A stretch of DNA of 43,270 bases, taken from IMG/VR virus record IMGVR_UViG_3300035127_000009, positions 1 through 43,270 of that record; one strand, 5' to 3'. The notes under the pieces are model-generated. The model was not told the DNA's origin, made no database searches, and worked only from the letters and a program-made list of their open reading frames with translations. The translations under genes were made by a program, and so were the position numbers. How positions within the stretch are numbered: position 1 is the first letter of the stretch; each line of letters starts with the position of its first letter. The stretch comes from a virus. Shown here piece by piece: positions 1-5,646 of this stretch.

Positions 1-392
1 TAACTAATAAGCGTCTTAAGCCATGAAGCATACGCGGCTTTCAAATCACCATAGCCTCGAAGCGTTAGAGCCCCGGATGATTGCGCCAGTTTCGGGTTGC
101 ACTTGATAAGGTGAATTGCCAAGACATCCAGCAACCGGCCAACGGTATCAACGGCAACAGTCTTGTACGACTCCAAATCCTTCTCAGTCAGATTAACAAT
201 GTCATCCCATGAATCTATTTGTACTGAGTCCTGTCTAAATTGCGAACGGTAGGCGCCGCCATCAAAGTCAAGCAGCAATACATCGTCAGCCGTAAAAGCG
301 GTTGACGTCTTGCCGATGCCAGGCTGACCGTAAATAAGCACCTTGATATTCTTAGCTTCGATTGTTTCGTTTGCACGAGTAATTTTAATCAT
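1..392 (-). CDS. Sak4-like RecA-fold ATPase (AAA_24), partial
   Basis: Translating the minus strand from the ATG at 392 gives about 130 residues that run off the left edge. A P-loop GQPGIGKTS lies near residues 22-30. A possible Walker B strand is TVAVDTVG at about residues 78-85. This is the pattern of phage AAA_24/Sak4 ATPases, which are RecA-core proteins that assist single-strand annealing in phage recombination. The start overlaps the stop of the upstream gene (ATGA), and a GAGGAG site lies inside that gene's end. The same bases around the start also precede the ERF gene at 41700, so Sak4 and ERF appear to be alternative occupants of one locus. The C-terminal part is missing from the window. 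Confidence 0.75.
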   Translation of the reverse strand, partial: MIKITRANETIEAKNIKVLIYGQPGIGKTSTAFTADDVLLLDFDGGAYRSQFRQDSVQIDSWDDIVNLTEKDLESYKTVAVDTVGRLLDVLAIHLIKCNPKLAQSSGALTLRGYGDLKAAYASWLKTLIS

Positions 393-706
393 CAGTCTTT
401 CTCCTCTGTTTGGTTATCAAATCGTTTAAACTCTGCTTCGGTAACTCCAAACGCGTTAGCATAGAATCCATCGACAGATTTCCCCTTTACTTTCGTTTGC
501 CACCAAAGCTTAGAATTGAAATGTCTATCCCTAAACCATTCACATATTTCATATTTTAGCAAACTTAAGCAGGCTCGAAACAAACTTCCATACCTAAGCT
601 CAAACCATCGGCTTACTTCCCGTTCAATTAAAAAGTCAGGAGCTTTTGAATTGGCCAAAATAGCAAATCGGTAACGTGACCTTTTGATTTTCTCCTTTGT
701 CTTCAT
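392..706 (-). CDS. hypothetical protein, basic, upstream of Sak4
   Basis: This is a 104-residue protein starting at MKTKEKIK. I chose this ATG because it overlaps the previous stop (ATGA) and follows a GAGGAAG site; the longer open frame upstream only overlaps the neighbour. The protein is rich in Arg, Lys and aromatic residues, with no transmembrane segment and no family I recognise. Its last codons (ending TEEKD) contain the ribosome binding site of the Sak4 gene, so the two are translationally coupled. There is no counterpart before ERF at the other end of the window. Confidence 0.6.
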   Translation of the reverse strand: MKTKEKIKRSRYRFAILANSKAPDFLIEREVSRWFELRYGSLFRACLSLLKYEICEWFRDRHFNSKLWWQTKVKGKSVDGFYANAFGVTEAEFKRFDNQTEEKD

Positions 707-945
707 TCGGTTTCTTCCTCGTCTGAGCCGATAGGTTGTTGAAAATATTGACATTCATGGAACTGGTCTTCTTCCATGACGTGCAATCCATCGCCATAAA
801 ACGGCGTTGGCAAAATAACCTCTTTCCATGTACATTCAATATAGCCACTTGGCCCAAAATCAATTTCATTGCCTTCTTGATCCCATTTGCAGGGAGCCTC
901 AAGTATCTTGCCAAACCTGCAATCTTTACATTTTACCATTTTCAT
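703..945 (-). CDS. small Cys-rich putative zinc-binding protein
   Basis: An 80-residue protein starting MKMVKCKDC. The ATG overlaps the stop of the preceding gene and sits behind GAGG. It has CKDC near the N-terminus, further cysteines in the middle (APCKW, IECTW) and HECQY near the end, so a zinc site is plausible. The acidic tail GSDEEETE is nearly identical to the tail of the otherwise unrelated protein at 41721-41954. This marks a recombination boundary between the two alleles of this region. Function unknown. Confidence 0.6.
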   Translation of the reverse strand: MKMVKCKDCRFGKILEAPCKWDQEGNEIDFGPSGYIECTWKEVILPTPFYGDGLHVMEEDQFHECQYFQQPIGSDEEETE

Positions 946-1133
946 TCTGCACATCCTCTGTTTTGGTAAATCCAGGCCCATGACTCGGTAAAGTTCCGGC
1001 TCTCTTTGGCCTGTGCTTTTAGTTCGTTAAAATCACGCTTCTCTTTCCGCACCTCTAACCCCTGTTCTTGCCATGCCTGAACAATCTCGCTATTGTCAAG
1101 CCTGGCTCCGCGCTGTGGGCTGTACTTTCCCAT
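942..1133 (-). CDS. hypothetical protein, copy 1 of a duplicated gene
   Basis: A 63-residue protein starting MGKYSPQRGARLDN and ending NRGCAE, with a GGAGA site upstream. It is almost identical to 41964-42155, differing at four positions by my count (RKEKRD versus KHERRD, AKES versus ARES). It probably adopts a small helical fold; no family recognised. The duplicate is one of the markers showing that the two ends of the window are alleles of one locus. Confidence 0.7.
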   Translation of the reverse strand: MGKYSPQRGARLDNSEIVQAWQEQGLEVRKEKRDFNELKAQAKESRNFTESWAWIYQNRGCAE

Positions 1134-1150
1134 GCTGCTTTCTCCACGTC

Positions 1151-1282
1151 TTAAGGATTCTGCTCCTCATTCATTCGAAGTTCAAGCGTCAATTGCCAAA
1201 AGTATTTCTTAGGCCCCCGCTTCGGCCACCACAGCTTGACTATCTGCCAGAAACGGTCTGCCTTGTGTTTTGCTACTTGCAT
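1151..1282 (-). CDS. small hypothetical protein (43 aa)
   Basis: The ORF starts MQVAKHKADRFWQ behind a GAGGAGAAAG site and ends at TAA. It is rich in Trp, Lys and Arg. Its C-terminal end LELRMNEEQ is found fused to the end of the neighbouring protein in the other allele (42321-42563, ending LELRMNEEKHR). That allele has lost the N-terminal part of this gene by deletion. The shared tail supports real coding here, but the function is unknown. Confidence 0.55.
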   Translation of the reverse strand: MQVAKHKADRFWQIVKLWWPKRGPKKYFWQLTLELRMNEEQNP

Positions 1283-1302
1283 CGCTTTCTCCTCAGTGTT
1301 TC

Positions 1303-1524
1303 TTAATGCTTCTTTTTGTTCTCCCCAGAGAATATTTCTCCGATTTCAGCCTCTTTAGCATGTTTATATGCCGAGTAATTCAATTCCAAGGCTAATTGAT
1401 TCCACCAGTATGCCATTGCCTCTGGGGCTGCATATTGGGCACTTCTTCTAATTGAACTGAGATTCTTTTCTAAATCAGGCGCAATCTCAATTATAGAATC
1501 GATGACATTAATTATATTTCGCAT
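1303..1524 (-). CDS. hypothetical helical protein, copy 1
   Basis: A 73-residue protein starting MRNIINVIDSIIEIAPDL. The start follows a GAGGAGAAAGCG site inside the previous gene and overlaps that gene by 13 bases. It differs from the copy at 42321-42563 at only a few positions up to FSGE. After that this copy ends in NKKKH, whereas the other runs on into KLELRMNEEKHR. It is predicted to be mostly helical. I do not recognise a family. Confidence 0.65.
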   Translation of the reverse strand: MRNIINVIDSIIEIAPDLEKNLSSIRRSAQYAAPEAMAYWWNQLALELNYSAYKHAKEAEIGEIFSGENKKKH

Positions 1525-1838
1525 CGCTTTCTCCTCATTGCTTTCTTGCATTCAGCCCGCCAGCAGGTACGTTGGTTCCATGCCCTCTTGCCGTCACGGC
1601 GCTGGCAGATTTCACATTTTATTGTTAGGTGCTCTGGGGTTTGTGGTGTCACAATCTCCGGAAGTCCCACAAGTTTTCTAATTCTTTGCTCTTGCGGCAT
1701 ACAGCCTTTTACTATTCTCGCAAGAGTACCAATTGAAACACCCGGATAATAGAACTGAAGCGCCCTTAGCGTACGGCACTTTTCTAATTTACTTTTGACC
1801 TCAAATTGCAATTGTTCATCCGTTAGTAGTCTTTGCAT
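1512..1838 (-). CDS. HTH / zinc-finger-like putative DNA-binding protein
   Basis: A 108-residue protein. The middle segment VSIGTLARIVKG resembles a helix-turn-helix recognition unit. A later CEICQRR...CWRAECKKAMRRKRC segment resembles a small zinc finger of the type seen in phage transcriptional regulators. The 123-base stretch 1621-1743 inside this gene is identical to 43148-43270, which is where the circular genome closes. It is probably a regulator; the target is not evident. Confidence 0.55.
   Translation of the reverse strand: MQRLLTDEQLQFEVKSKLEKCRTLRALQFYYPGVSIGTLARIVKGCMPQEQRIRKLVGLPEIVTPQTPEHLTIKCEICQRRDGKRAWNQRTCWRAECKKAMRRKRCEI
1621..1743. repeat. terminal identity, copy 1 (circular closure)
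   Basis: These 123 bases are identical to the last 123 bases of the window. One mismatch lies just left of the block, and the flanking sequence stays homologous but diverged. It marks where the right end rejoins the sequence, implying a circular or circularly permuted molecule. Confidence 0.9.
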
Positions 1839-1839
1839 A

Positions 1840-1932
1840 TTAAAGTCGCTCTACGCTAATGTCCACTAATTGTACAAGGTCGTCATTCGGGTAACCGTGA
1901 TTCAACGTCAGCGGATAGCTTAAAAGCGCCAA
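1840..1932 (-). CDS. possible small overlapping ORF (30 aa)
   Basis: A short frame from a TTG at 1932 overlaps the end of the next gene upstream and ends two bases before the ATG at 1838. It has no clear ribosome binding site. It could be a translational-coupling ORF or chance; I list it only because it closes the gap between two tightly packed genes. Confidence 0.25.
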   Translation of the reverse strand: MALLSYPLTLNHGYPNDDLVQLVDISVERL

Positions 1933-2146
1933 TTTCAAACAATTCTTTCAGCTCTTGCATGTCTTTACAATCCCCCGCCATTTTATCAAGCACGAAATCA
2001 CATACCTGTTTCAGGTTGGCATGGAAGGTATCGTGCGTTTGTTTCTTAGGCTCTTTTGTCTTGCGGTCAAAGCCGTCGTATGTCTCTGTGACTATCCACT
2101 GCAAGTTGTCACGTCGCATTGAGAAACGTTCGTTAATCTTAATCAT
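1883..2146 (-). CDS. hypothetical protein (87 aa)
   Basis: It starts MIKINERFSMRRDNLQW and has the general composition of a small soluble phage early protein, with a beta-rich first half and a helical second half (HANLKQVCDFVLDKMAG). It resembles accessory proteins that accompany phage recombination genes, but I cannot name a family. It lies in the same-strand small-gene block that leads towards the recombinase. Confidence 0.6.
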   Translation of the reverse strand: MIKINERFSMRRDNLQWIVTETYDGFDRKTKEPKKQTHDTFHANLKQVCDFVLDKMAGDCKDMQELKELFEIGAFKLSADVESRLPE

Positions 2147-2148
2147 GT

Positions 2149-2346
2149 CTACTTTCCTAATAATTCTTCTATAGTAAATCCGATTTGTTCAAGTATATCC
2201 TCCGGAGACATTTCGTTAGCTTCCCAATAATCTTTTCCAAAAGGAATTGTAATATATAAGCCAAGCTTGTTAGTCCCCGCAATATAGAACAACGGTTTCG
2301 CACCATCTATAGCAGTAGTATATCCACATATCCACTTGTCTTTCAT
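2149..2346 (-). CDS. hypothetical protein behind a structured leader
   Basis: A 65-residue protein starting MKDKWICGYTTAIDG. I reject the longer frame to 2475 because it would read through the structured leader. The chosen ATG follows a clear AGGAGG site. The protein looks like a small beta-sheet fold (PLFYIAG, GLYITIPF) with a C-terminal helix (PEDILEQIGFTIEELLG). It is the first gene after its own promoter, so the leader at 2347-2475 probably controls it. Confidence 0.6.
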   Translation of the reverse strand: MKDKWICGYTTAIDGAKPLFYIAGTNKLGLYITIPFGKDYWEANEMSPEDILEQIGFTIEELLGK

Positions 2347-2475
2347 CTCATATCCTCCTAATAAAAAAATCCCGATAACGTGTGAGGTTTGGCAAGCTCT
2401 TTTGTGAAGCCACGCTACCGGGATATAACCCGCGTCGAAATTGTCAGTTGTTAGGTCGCTTGCCAGAAACCTCAC
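2347..2475 (-). ncRNA. structured 5' leader with pseudoknot / attenuator potential
   Basis: On the minus strand, GTGAGGTTTCTGGCAAGC (2475-2458) pairs with GCTTGCCAAACCTCAC (2397-2382), giving about 16 bp with a two-base bulge. ATCCCG (2424-2419) pairs with CGGGAT (2374-2369). The two helices interleave. The second helix is followed by seven T residues, so it resembles a terminator and could compete with the first. An AGGAGG site and the 2346 start follow directly. The first helix begins at the predicted transcription start. A CAGTTGT/ACAACTG repeat (2474-2480, 2445-2451) offers another fold. Confidence 0.6.
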
Positions 2476-2480
2476 AACTG

Positions 2481-2509
2481 AATATACCCCATCACAGCCA
2501 CAAAATCAA
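2481..2509 (-). promoter_or_regulatory. sigma70-type promoter
   Basis: On the minus strand, TTGATT (2504-2509) is followed after 17 bases by TATATT (2481-2486). The predicted start is near 2475. It drives the structured leader and the 2149-2346 gene. The box quality and exact 17-base spacing make it credible. Confidence 0.65.
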
Positions 2510-2512
2510 GGA

Positions 2513-2665
2513 TTATCGTCCACAGCCACATAAAACATAAAGCAGATATAGCCAACCAAATACCCCATGAATCAAGCACCACAGAATAGACTTGTTGATA
2601 CTCCATGATACTGCAATCGCGATAACCGCGCCCAATCCAATACCACCTGATGATTTTTTGTTCAT
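2513..2665 (-). CDS. small membrane protein (50 aa)
   Basis: The ORF starts MNKKSSGGIGLGAVIAIA and has two hydrophobic segments (residues ~8-20 and ~30-47), ending CGCGR. Its ATG overlaps the stop of the upstream gene (ATGA), and GAG-rich bases precede it. It is likely an inner-membrane protein, possibly a holin-like or superinfection-related peptide, but no family is recognisable. Its end overlaps the promoter region of the next gene downstream. Confidence 0.55.
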   Translation of the reverse strand: MNKKSSGGIGLGAVIAIAVSWSINKSILWCLIHGVFGWLYLLYVLCGCGR

Positions 2666-2835
2666 CTCATCTCCTCTCTGATTTCATTAATCCTCTGCTG
2701 AATCCTGAACAGATTCATGCGCTGCTGTAATTCAAGCTCTCTCGGCAGATTGAGCTTGAGATTCTCCTCAACTCTCTGTCTGGCCGTCATAGCCATTTCG
2801 AGACGTTTGTTGACTGGCAATAGATGGCGTATCAT
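2662..2835 (-). CDS. hypothetical helical protein (57 aa)
   Basis: It starts MIRHLLPVNKRLEM behind a GGAGG site. The protein is almost wholly helical and charged (many Arg, Glu and Gln), with the look of a short coiled coil, residues ~15-55. It sits between a lipoprotein gene and a small membrane-protein gene. Function unknown. Confidence 0.55.
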   Translation of the reverse strand: MIRHLLPVNKRLEMAMTARQRVEENLKLNLPRELELQQRMNLFRIQQRINEIREEMR

Positions 2836-2849
2836 TTCCCCTCCGCTTA

Positions 2850-3119
2850 TCATTTGTCAATCTCAATTTCTGGTTCATTTGCGGGCGGCTCTGGACCAGG
2901 GTTGCGCAAGCCAAAATTGTTGAGTTCCTCCTGCTTTTTTAGATGATTAGGTATTGGCGTCGGGTCTGAACCGACAGTCTTCAGTTCCTCTTCCGTTAAC
3001 TCTTCGTCTGCTTTTGGTGTTGGCTTACACTCACACCCCGTCAACTCCATCGCCAGCCAGCCCATAAATATGGCAATGACAAGCATCTTGAGAATGTGAA
3101 AGAGTTCTTTCCTTTTCAT
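2850..3119 (-). CDS. putative lipoprotein
   Basis: An 89-residue protein with a basic start MKRKELFH, a hydrophobic stretch (residues ~10-25) and a lipobox ending LTGC near residue 29. The mature part is short and rich in Pro and Glu. A Pro-rich outer-membrane-style lipoprotein of this size could be an outer spanin, but no matching inner spanin is obvious next to it. A GAGGAG site precedes the ATG. It lies just downstream of the structured region 3120-3315. Confidence 0.6.
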   Translation of the reverse strand: MKRKELFHILKMLVIAIFMGWLAMELTGCECKPTPKADEELTEEELKTVGSDPTPIPNHLKKQEELNNFGLRNPGPEPPANEPEIEIDK

Positions 3120-3315
3120 GATGTTACTCCTCTGTTAATCAGCGCGCGGTAATGTCGGCTCCCGCGCTTGATCTTATCAGACCCCCGACATGGGCCTTTG
3201 CCGCTATGCCCTTCCATATGGACTCGGATTTTGCGGCGGTGTCACGTGCAGCTTTGGGGTCTATTCGCCCCGGCCTGTTGGCTCTAAGCGGCGTGTCACG
3301 TGACGCTTTCAGAAA
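3120..3315 (-). other. GC-rich structured spacer with an open frame lacking a start
   Basis: A gap of almost 200 bases with unusual composition. On the minus strand, the frame of the 3316-3504 gene continues after its TAA for about 55 codons with protein-like content, rich in Ala, Lys and Arg, and no ATG, GTG or TTG. Two near-copies of CACGTGACAC lie about 60 bases apart. Near the 3' end, ATGTCGG and CCGACAT interleave with GCGCGG and CCGCGC. It could be a decayed gene, readthrough coding or a structured leader of 3119. Confidence 0.45.
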
Positions 3316-3504
3316 TTAACCTTCTTCTGTCCATGCTTCTTCGACTGTCTTGTATGAGCTAATTCCACAAAAATAATCTGATGGAACGTTGGATACTTTT
3401 CCCCAGAAACCATCCCACGCTTTTAGATGGTTTCTGGCTTCTATCTTAACAACGTCTTGCAACTGATGCTGACTGTTTTCGATTGTAAAAATGTAGGTTT
3501 TCAT
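3316..3504 (-). CDS. hypothetical protein (62 aa)
   Basis: It starts MKTYIFTIENSQHQLQ behind AGAGG. It is a small alpha/beta protein with the pattern of a short beta-hairpin followed by a helix (EARNHLKAWDGFWG). It resembles small phage proteins of unknown role. Its frame stays open past the TAA stop at 3316-3318 for about 55 more codons. Confidence 0.55.
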   Translation of the reverse strand: MKTYIFTIENSQHQLQDVVKIEARNHLKAWDGFWGKVSNVPSDYFCGISSYKTVEEAWTEEG

Positions 3505-3556
3505 GATAATACCTCTGTTAAAGTTAGTATCCTGCCCGCTCCTATGCGGACACGAT

Positions 3557-3967
3557 TCAGTCCCAAGTAGCCTCGTCAGCTTCGAGAAAAGTATTTTTTT
3601 CCTCAGCCGTCATTGGAAAACCCCAATGTTCAGGATTCAAAACAATGAACGGTTCAAGCTCATCTGCAAAGTCTTTCAGATAAGCGCCAATGGCTGATTT
3701 AAACGGCTCTTGGGACATAAGCTTATCGCATCTATCAAGCTTGAACGATATCCTGTACTCGTTCTCAACTGAGCAGCAGGAACATGCAACCACAATCTCA
3801 TCATCCATATAATAACGTTTAAGTGTGCCTTGATTGCACTGTTCTGGACAAGCTGCTGTTAAAAATACTTCATGCTCGTCAAGGTCGATGACCTCAACGT
3901 CTGCCAGCTGCTTTATACCAAGCAGCTGCATTCCTTTGTCTGTTTCATATTCTATTGTGCGTCTCAT
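3557..3967 (-). CDS. hypothetical Cys-containing protein (136 aa)
   Basis: It starts MRRTIEYETDKG; the GTG just before the ATG is less likely. A GAGGAG site precedes it. Cysteines occur as CPEQC and CSCC around residues 40-65, suggesting a zinc ribbon, followed by a helical acidic C-terminus. It is the gene served by the structured leader at 3971-4094. No family recognised. Confidence 0.6.
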   Translation of the reverse strand: MRRTIEYETDKGMQLLGIKQLADVEVIDLDEHEVFLTAACPEQCNQGTLKRYYMDDEIVVACSCCSVENEYRISFKLDRCDKLMSQEPFKSAIGAYLKDFADELEPFIVLNPEHWGFPMTAEEKNTFLEADEATWD

Positions 3968-3970
3968 CAC

Positions 3971-4094
3971 TTGCTCTCCTCATCTCCTCAAATCGCAGGC
4001 GACGGCCCAAAGGCGTGAGGGTTTCGAACCCTCTGACGAGGCCTTGCCTTTAAGCATCCGGTTCCGCCAGAAGGCCGCCAGACCTGCGGAGTTT
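3971..4094 (-). ncRNA. structured leader with a tRNA T-arm-like hairpin
   Basis: The whole gap between two minus-strand genes folds. GCAGG/CCTGC and CGGCC/GGCCG (3995-4007 with 4073-4087) close an outer stem. Inside are a CTGG/CCGG hairpin (4058-4070) and a longer hairpin, AAAGGC/GCCTTT (4009-4014, 4046-4051). The longer hairpin ends in GAGGG-TTCGAAA-CCCTC, which is a perfect tRNA T-arm. D and anticodon arms are missing, so it is not a tRNA gene. A leader or tRNA mimic for the 3967 gene is plausible. Confidence 0.5.
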
Positions 4095-4313
4095 CTATGA
4101 CAAGTAACGCTCAGCTATTTCCTGAGCATTAGATATGTTATGCTTGATTGTGTCAAGCATATTTTCATTTGCATATCGAGCGCATTTTAAACGCTCGAAT
4201 TCTCCAAATGCGAAAAATAGATTTCTTAGAAAGGTGAGCCTAATTGGATCTGTTTCTTTCTCAATTGCTTTTTCGACAGCCTTTTCTGAATACAGATTTT
4301 TAAAATTATTCAT
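4095..4313 (-). CDS. first gene of the leftward transcript, hypothetical
   Basis: A 72-residue protein starting MNNFKNLYSEKAVEKA. I prefer this ATG to the GTG at 4418, because a CGGAGG site precedes it and a strong promoter (4354-4381) lies inside the longer frame. The protein is helical and charged. The ribosome binding site falls in a small hairpin AACCT-GCGG-AGGTT. It sits opposite the repressor gene across the control region, the place of an early-operon regulator. Function unknown. Confidence 0.6.
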   Translation of the reverse strand: MNNFKNLYSEKAVEKAIEKETDPIRLTFLRNLFFAFGEFERLKCARYANENMLDTIKHNISNAQEIAERYLS

Positions 4314-4353
4314 GATAACCTCCGCAGGTTTGTTAGGTGCTCTGTCTATTCCT

Positions 4354-4381
4354 AATATAGCAACTCTACTTTCAATGTCAA
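4354..4381 (-). promoter_or_regulatory. leftward early promoter
   Basis: On the minus strand, a consensus TTGACA (4376-4381) is followed after 16 bases by TATATT (4354-4359). It points into the 4095-4313 gene and the leftward small-gene block. It is the best -35 box seen in the window. Confidence 0.7.
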
Positions 4382-4408
4382 GACTTTTTTCAAGTTTTTT
4401 CTCTTGAC
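4377..4408. promoter_or_regulatory. candidate operator for the HTH regulator
   Basis: GTCAAGA (4377-4383) and TCTTGAC (4402-4408) form a 7-base inverted repeat. Each half overlaps one of the two divergent -35 boxes, and a further TTCAAG half lies between them. A dimeric repressor bound here would block both promoters. The neighbouring Cro/CI-type protein is the obvious candidate ligand. Confidence 0.5.
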
Positions 4409-4432
4409 TTTCTTCCACTACTATACTATATT
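4404..4432 (+). promoter_or_regulatory. rightward promoter for the repressor operon
   Basis: TTGACT (4404-4409), 17 bases, TATATT (4427-4432). Transcription would start near 4439, about 20 bases before the repressor start codon at 4460. Confidence 0.7.
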
Positions 4433-4459
4433 AGCGATGTACTTAAAATGGAGAAAATT

Positions 4460-4654
4460 ATGTTTGAGGAAATTAAAGCATTTGGACGGGAAATCAAAAT
4501 TGCCCGGATACGAAAAGGAATGAATCAAAAAGAACTTGCTGCTCAGCTCGGCATCAGCCGACAGCAACTAAGCGAAATAGAAAACGGACACCGTGTGCCA
4601 TCGCAAAACCAGATTGACGCAATTGACAACGTCTTGGAATTTCTAAATCATTAG
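4460..4654 (+). CDS. Cro/CI-type HTH transcriptional regulator (XRE family)
   Basis: A 64-residue single-domain protein starting MFEEIKAFGREIK. I chose the second ATG because GGAG lies six bases upstream; the first ATG at 4448 has no such site. The HTH_3 pattern is clear: MNQKELAAQLGISRQQLSEIENG (residues ~20-42), with LGIS and SRQQLSEIE forming the recognition helix. It lacks a cleavage or dimerisation domain, so it is Cro-like in size. It lies at a divergent promoter pair with an inverted repeat over both -35 boxes, which fits autoregulation and control of the leftward genes. Confidence 0.85.
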   Translation: MFEEIKAFGREIKIARIRKGMNQKELAAQLGISRQQLSEIENGHRVPSQNQIDAIDNVLEFLNH

Positions 4655-4663
4655 GAGGACAGC

Positions 4664-4903
4664 ATGAAGATAGATAACAAACAAAACAACGAAAAACCGC
4701 AGAGCAAGGCGGGTCAAATTGACACAACAATTGTTGAGCTGAAAGAAGTTGTTGATGAGTTGAGTATGTTTGCTGGAAACTTGGAAAAGCGAAATACTTT
4801 TTTTGATTGGTTGGTGCGTGATTTGAATCTACTATCGCCAACTCTTTCTGATGAAGAAAAGCAATTATTACATAAAGCGCTGTCAAATGAAAATGGAGGA
4901 TAG
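4664..4903 (+). CDS. hypothetical coiled-coil protein (79 aa)
   Basis: It starts MKIDNKQNNEKPQSK behind a GGAGGAC site nine bases after the repressor stop. Residues ~20-45 (VELKEVVDELSMFAGNLEKR) look like a short coiled coil. The protein is acidic, without transmembrane segments. It is co-transcribed with the repressor. I recognise no family. Confidence 0.6.
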   Translation: MKIDNKQNNEKPQSKAGQIDTTIVELKEVVDELSMFAGNLEKRNTFFDWLVRDLNLLSPTLSDEEKQLLHKALSNENGG

Positions 4904-4904
4904 C

Positions 4905-5102
4905 ATGAAGAAGAAACCATCTGGTTTTGTCGCCAAATGTCAATGTGGGGTTTATATCGGTGCATTAGATTACCATCGTACCGATAGGGAAGAAGCTGGA
5001 AAGATAATAGGAAAATGGCTCCATGATGGTTGTACCGTAGAGCCTCGTTTCAATTCATGGAATGAACATATTGAAATCTGTCAGTGTGGAGGACAGGCAT
5101 GA
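4905..5102 (+). CDS. small Cys-containing protein
   Basis: A 65-residue protein starting MKKKPSGFVAKCQCG. A GGAGGATAG site, which includes the stop of the previous gene, precedes the ATG. CQCG near the N-terminus and CQCGG at the C-terminus make a plausible four-cysteine zinc site, with HDGC between. It overlaps the next gene by four bases (ATGA). Function unknown. Confidence 0.6.
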   Translation: MKKKPSGFVAKCQCGVYIGALDYHRTDREEAGKIIGKWLHDGCTVEPRFNSWNEHIEICQCGGQA

Positions 5103-5353
5103 GGTATTCAGGAAACGATAACTATGGCAGGCCGAAGTCTGATTATCTTGCCAAGATAGCGGCAATGACTGATGATGAACTTCAGCATGAAAGCTATATT
5201 ATGATTTACCATTCGGCTCGGTGTGACAATAATCCGAAAGCCGACTGGCACTGGATGGTCGATGCCTGCTTTGATGAGGCACACAAGAGAGATGGCAAAG
5301 GAGATATTTACAAGAAAGCTTATGATGCCTGTTATAATGATTATGCTAAATGA
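5099..5353 (+). CDS. hypothetical protein (84 aa)
   Basis: It starts MRYSGNDNYGRPKSDY. The ATG overlaps the previous stop and follows GGAGGAC, so I reject the earlier in-frame start. The protein is helical, with conserved-looking aromatic and acidic residues (DWHWMVDACFDEAHKR). No recognisable family. It belongs to the repressor operon. Confidence 0.6.
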   Translation: MRYSGNDNYGRPKSDYLAKIAAMTDDELQHESYIMIYHSARCDNNPKADWHWMVDACFDEAHKRDGKGDIYKKAYDACYNDYAK

Positions 5354-5365
5354 AGGATAGATAGT

Positions 5366-5557
5366 ATGAAACATCCAAAAAATATTTTTGTTTGTAGAAA
5401 TTGCAAAAAATTGTATGAGTGTAAACCAGAAAGTGGCTGCCCAAACTGTAAAGTAAAAAAGCCCGTATGGATTCGCTACATCCGTGATGAATGGATTACA
5501 GAGTATTTATGTTGTTCAGAACGGACATACAGAAGCAAAGCTGAATACAACTTTTGA
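5366..5557 (+). CDS. zinc-ribbon small protein
   Basis: A 63-residue protein starting MKHPKNIFVCRNCKKLYEC. CRNC and CPNC (residues ~10-28) form a rubredoxin-like zinc ribbon. A C-terminal LCCSERTYR follows. Only a weak AAGGATAG site precedes the ATG. Such proteins often bind nucleic acid or polymerase subunits, but the target here is unknown. Confidence 0.6.
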   Translation: MKHPKNIFVCRNCKKLYECKPESGCPNCKVKKPVWIRYIRDEWITEYLCCSERTYRSKAEYNF

Positions 5558-5569
5558 TAGGAGAACTCT

Positions 5570-5638
5570 ATTCTTGATGATGTTACTCTCGCTCAAATAA
5601 ATAACATTGATGAAAGAACTTGCAAAGCCAACCAATGA
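5570..5638 (+). CDS. possible micro-ORF with ATT start (22 aa)
   Basis: AGGAG at 5559-5563 is spaced six bases from ATT, which opens a 22-codon frame ending TGA at 5638. The peptide has ordinary composition (DDVTLAQINNIDER). The only ATG starts nearby give frames of 7 and 11 residues. Either a rare ATT start or an eroded gene; weak support. Confidence 0.25.
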   Translation: MLDDVTLAQINNIDERTCKANQ

Positions 5639-5646
5639 GGAATGAC

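Noticed and set aside
3971-4094. tRNA gene or attachment site
   Set aside because: Only a T-arm and an acceptor-like stem can be formed, and there is no integrase. I keep it as a structured leader.
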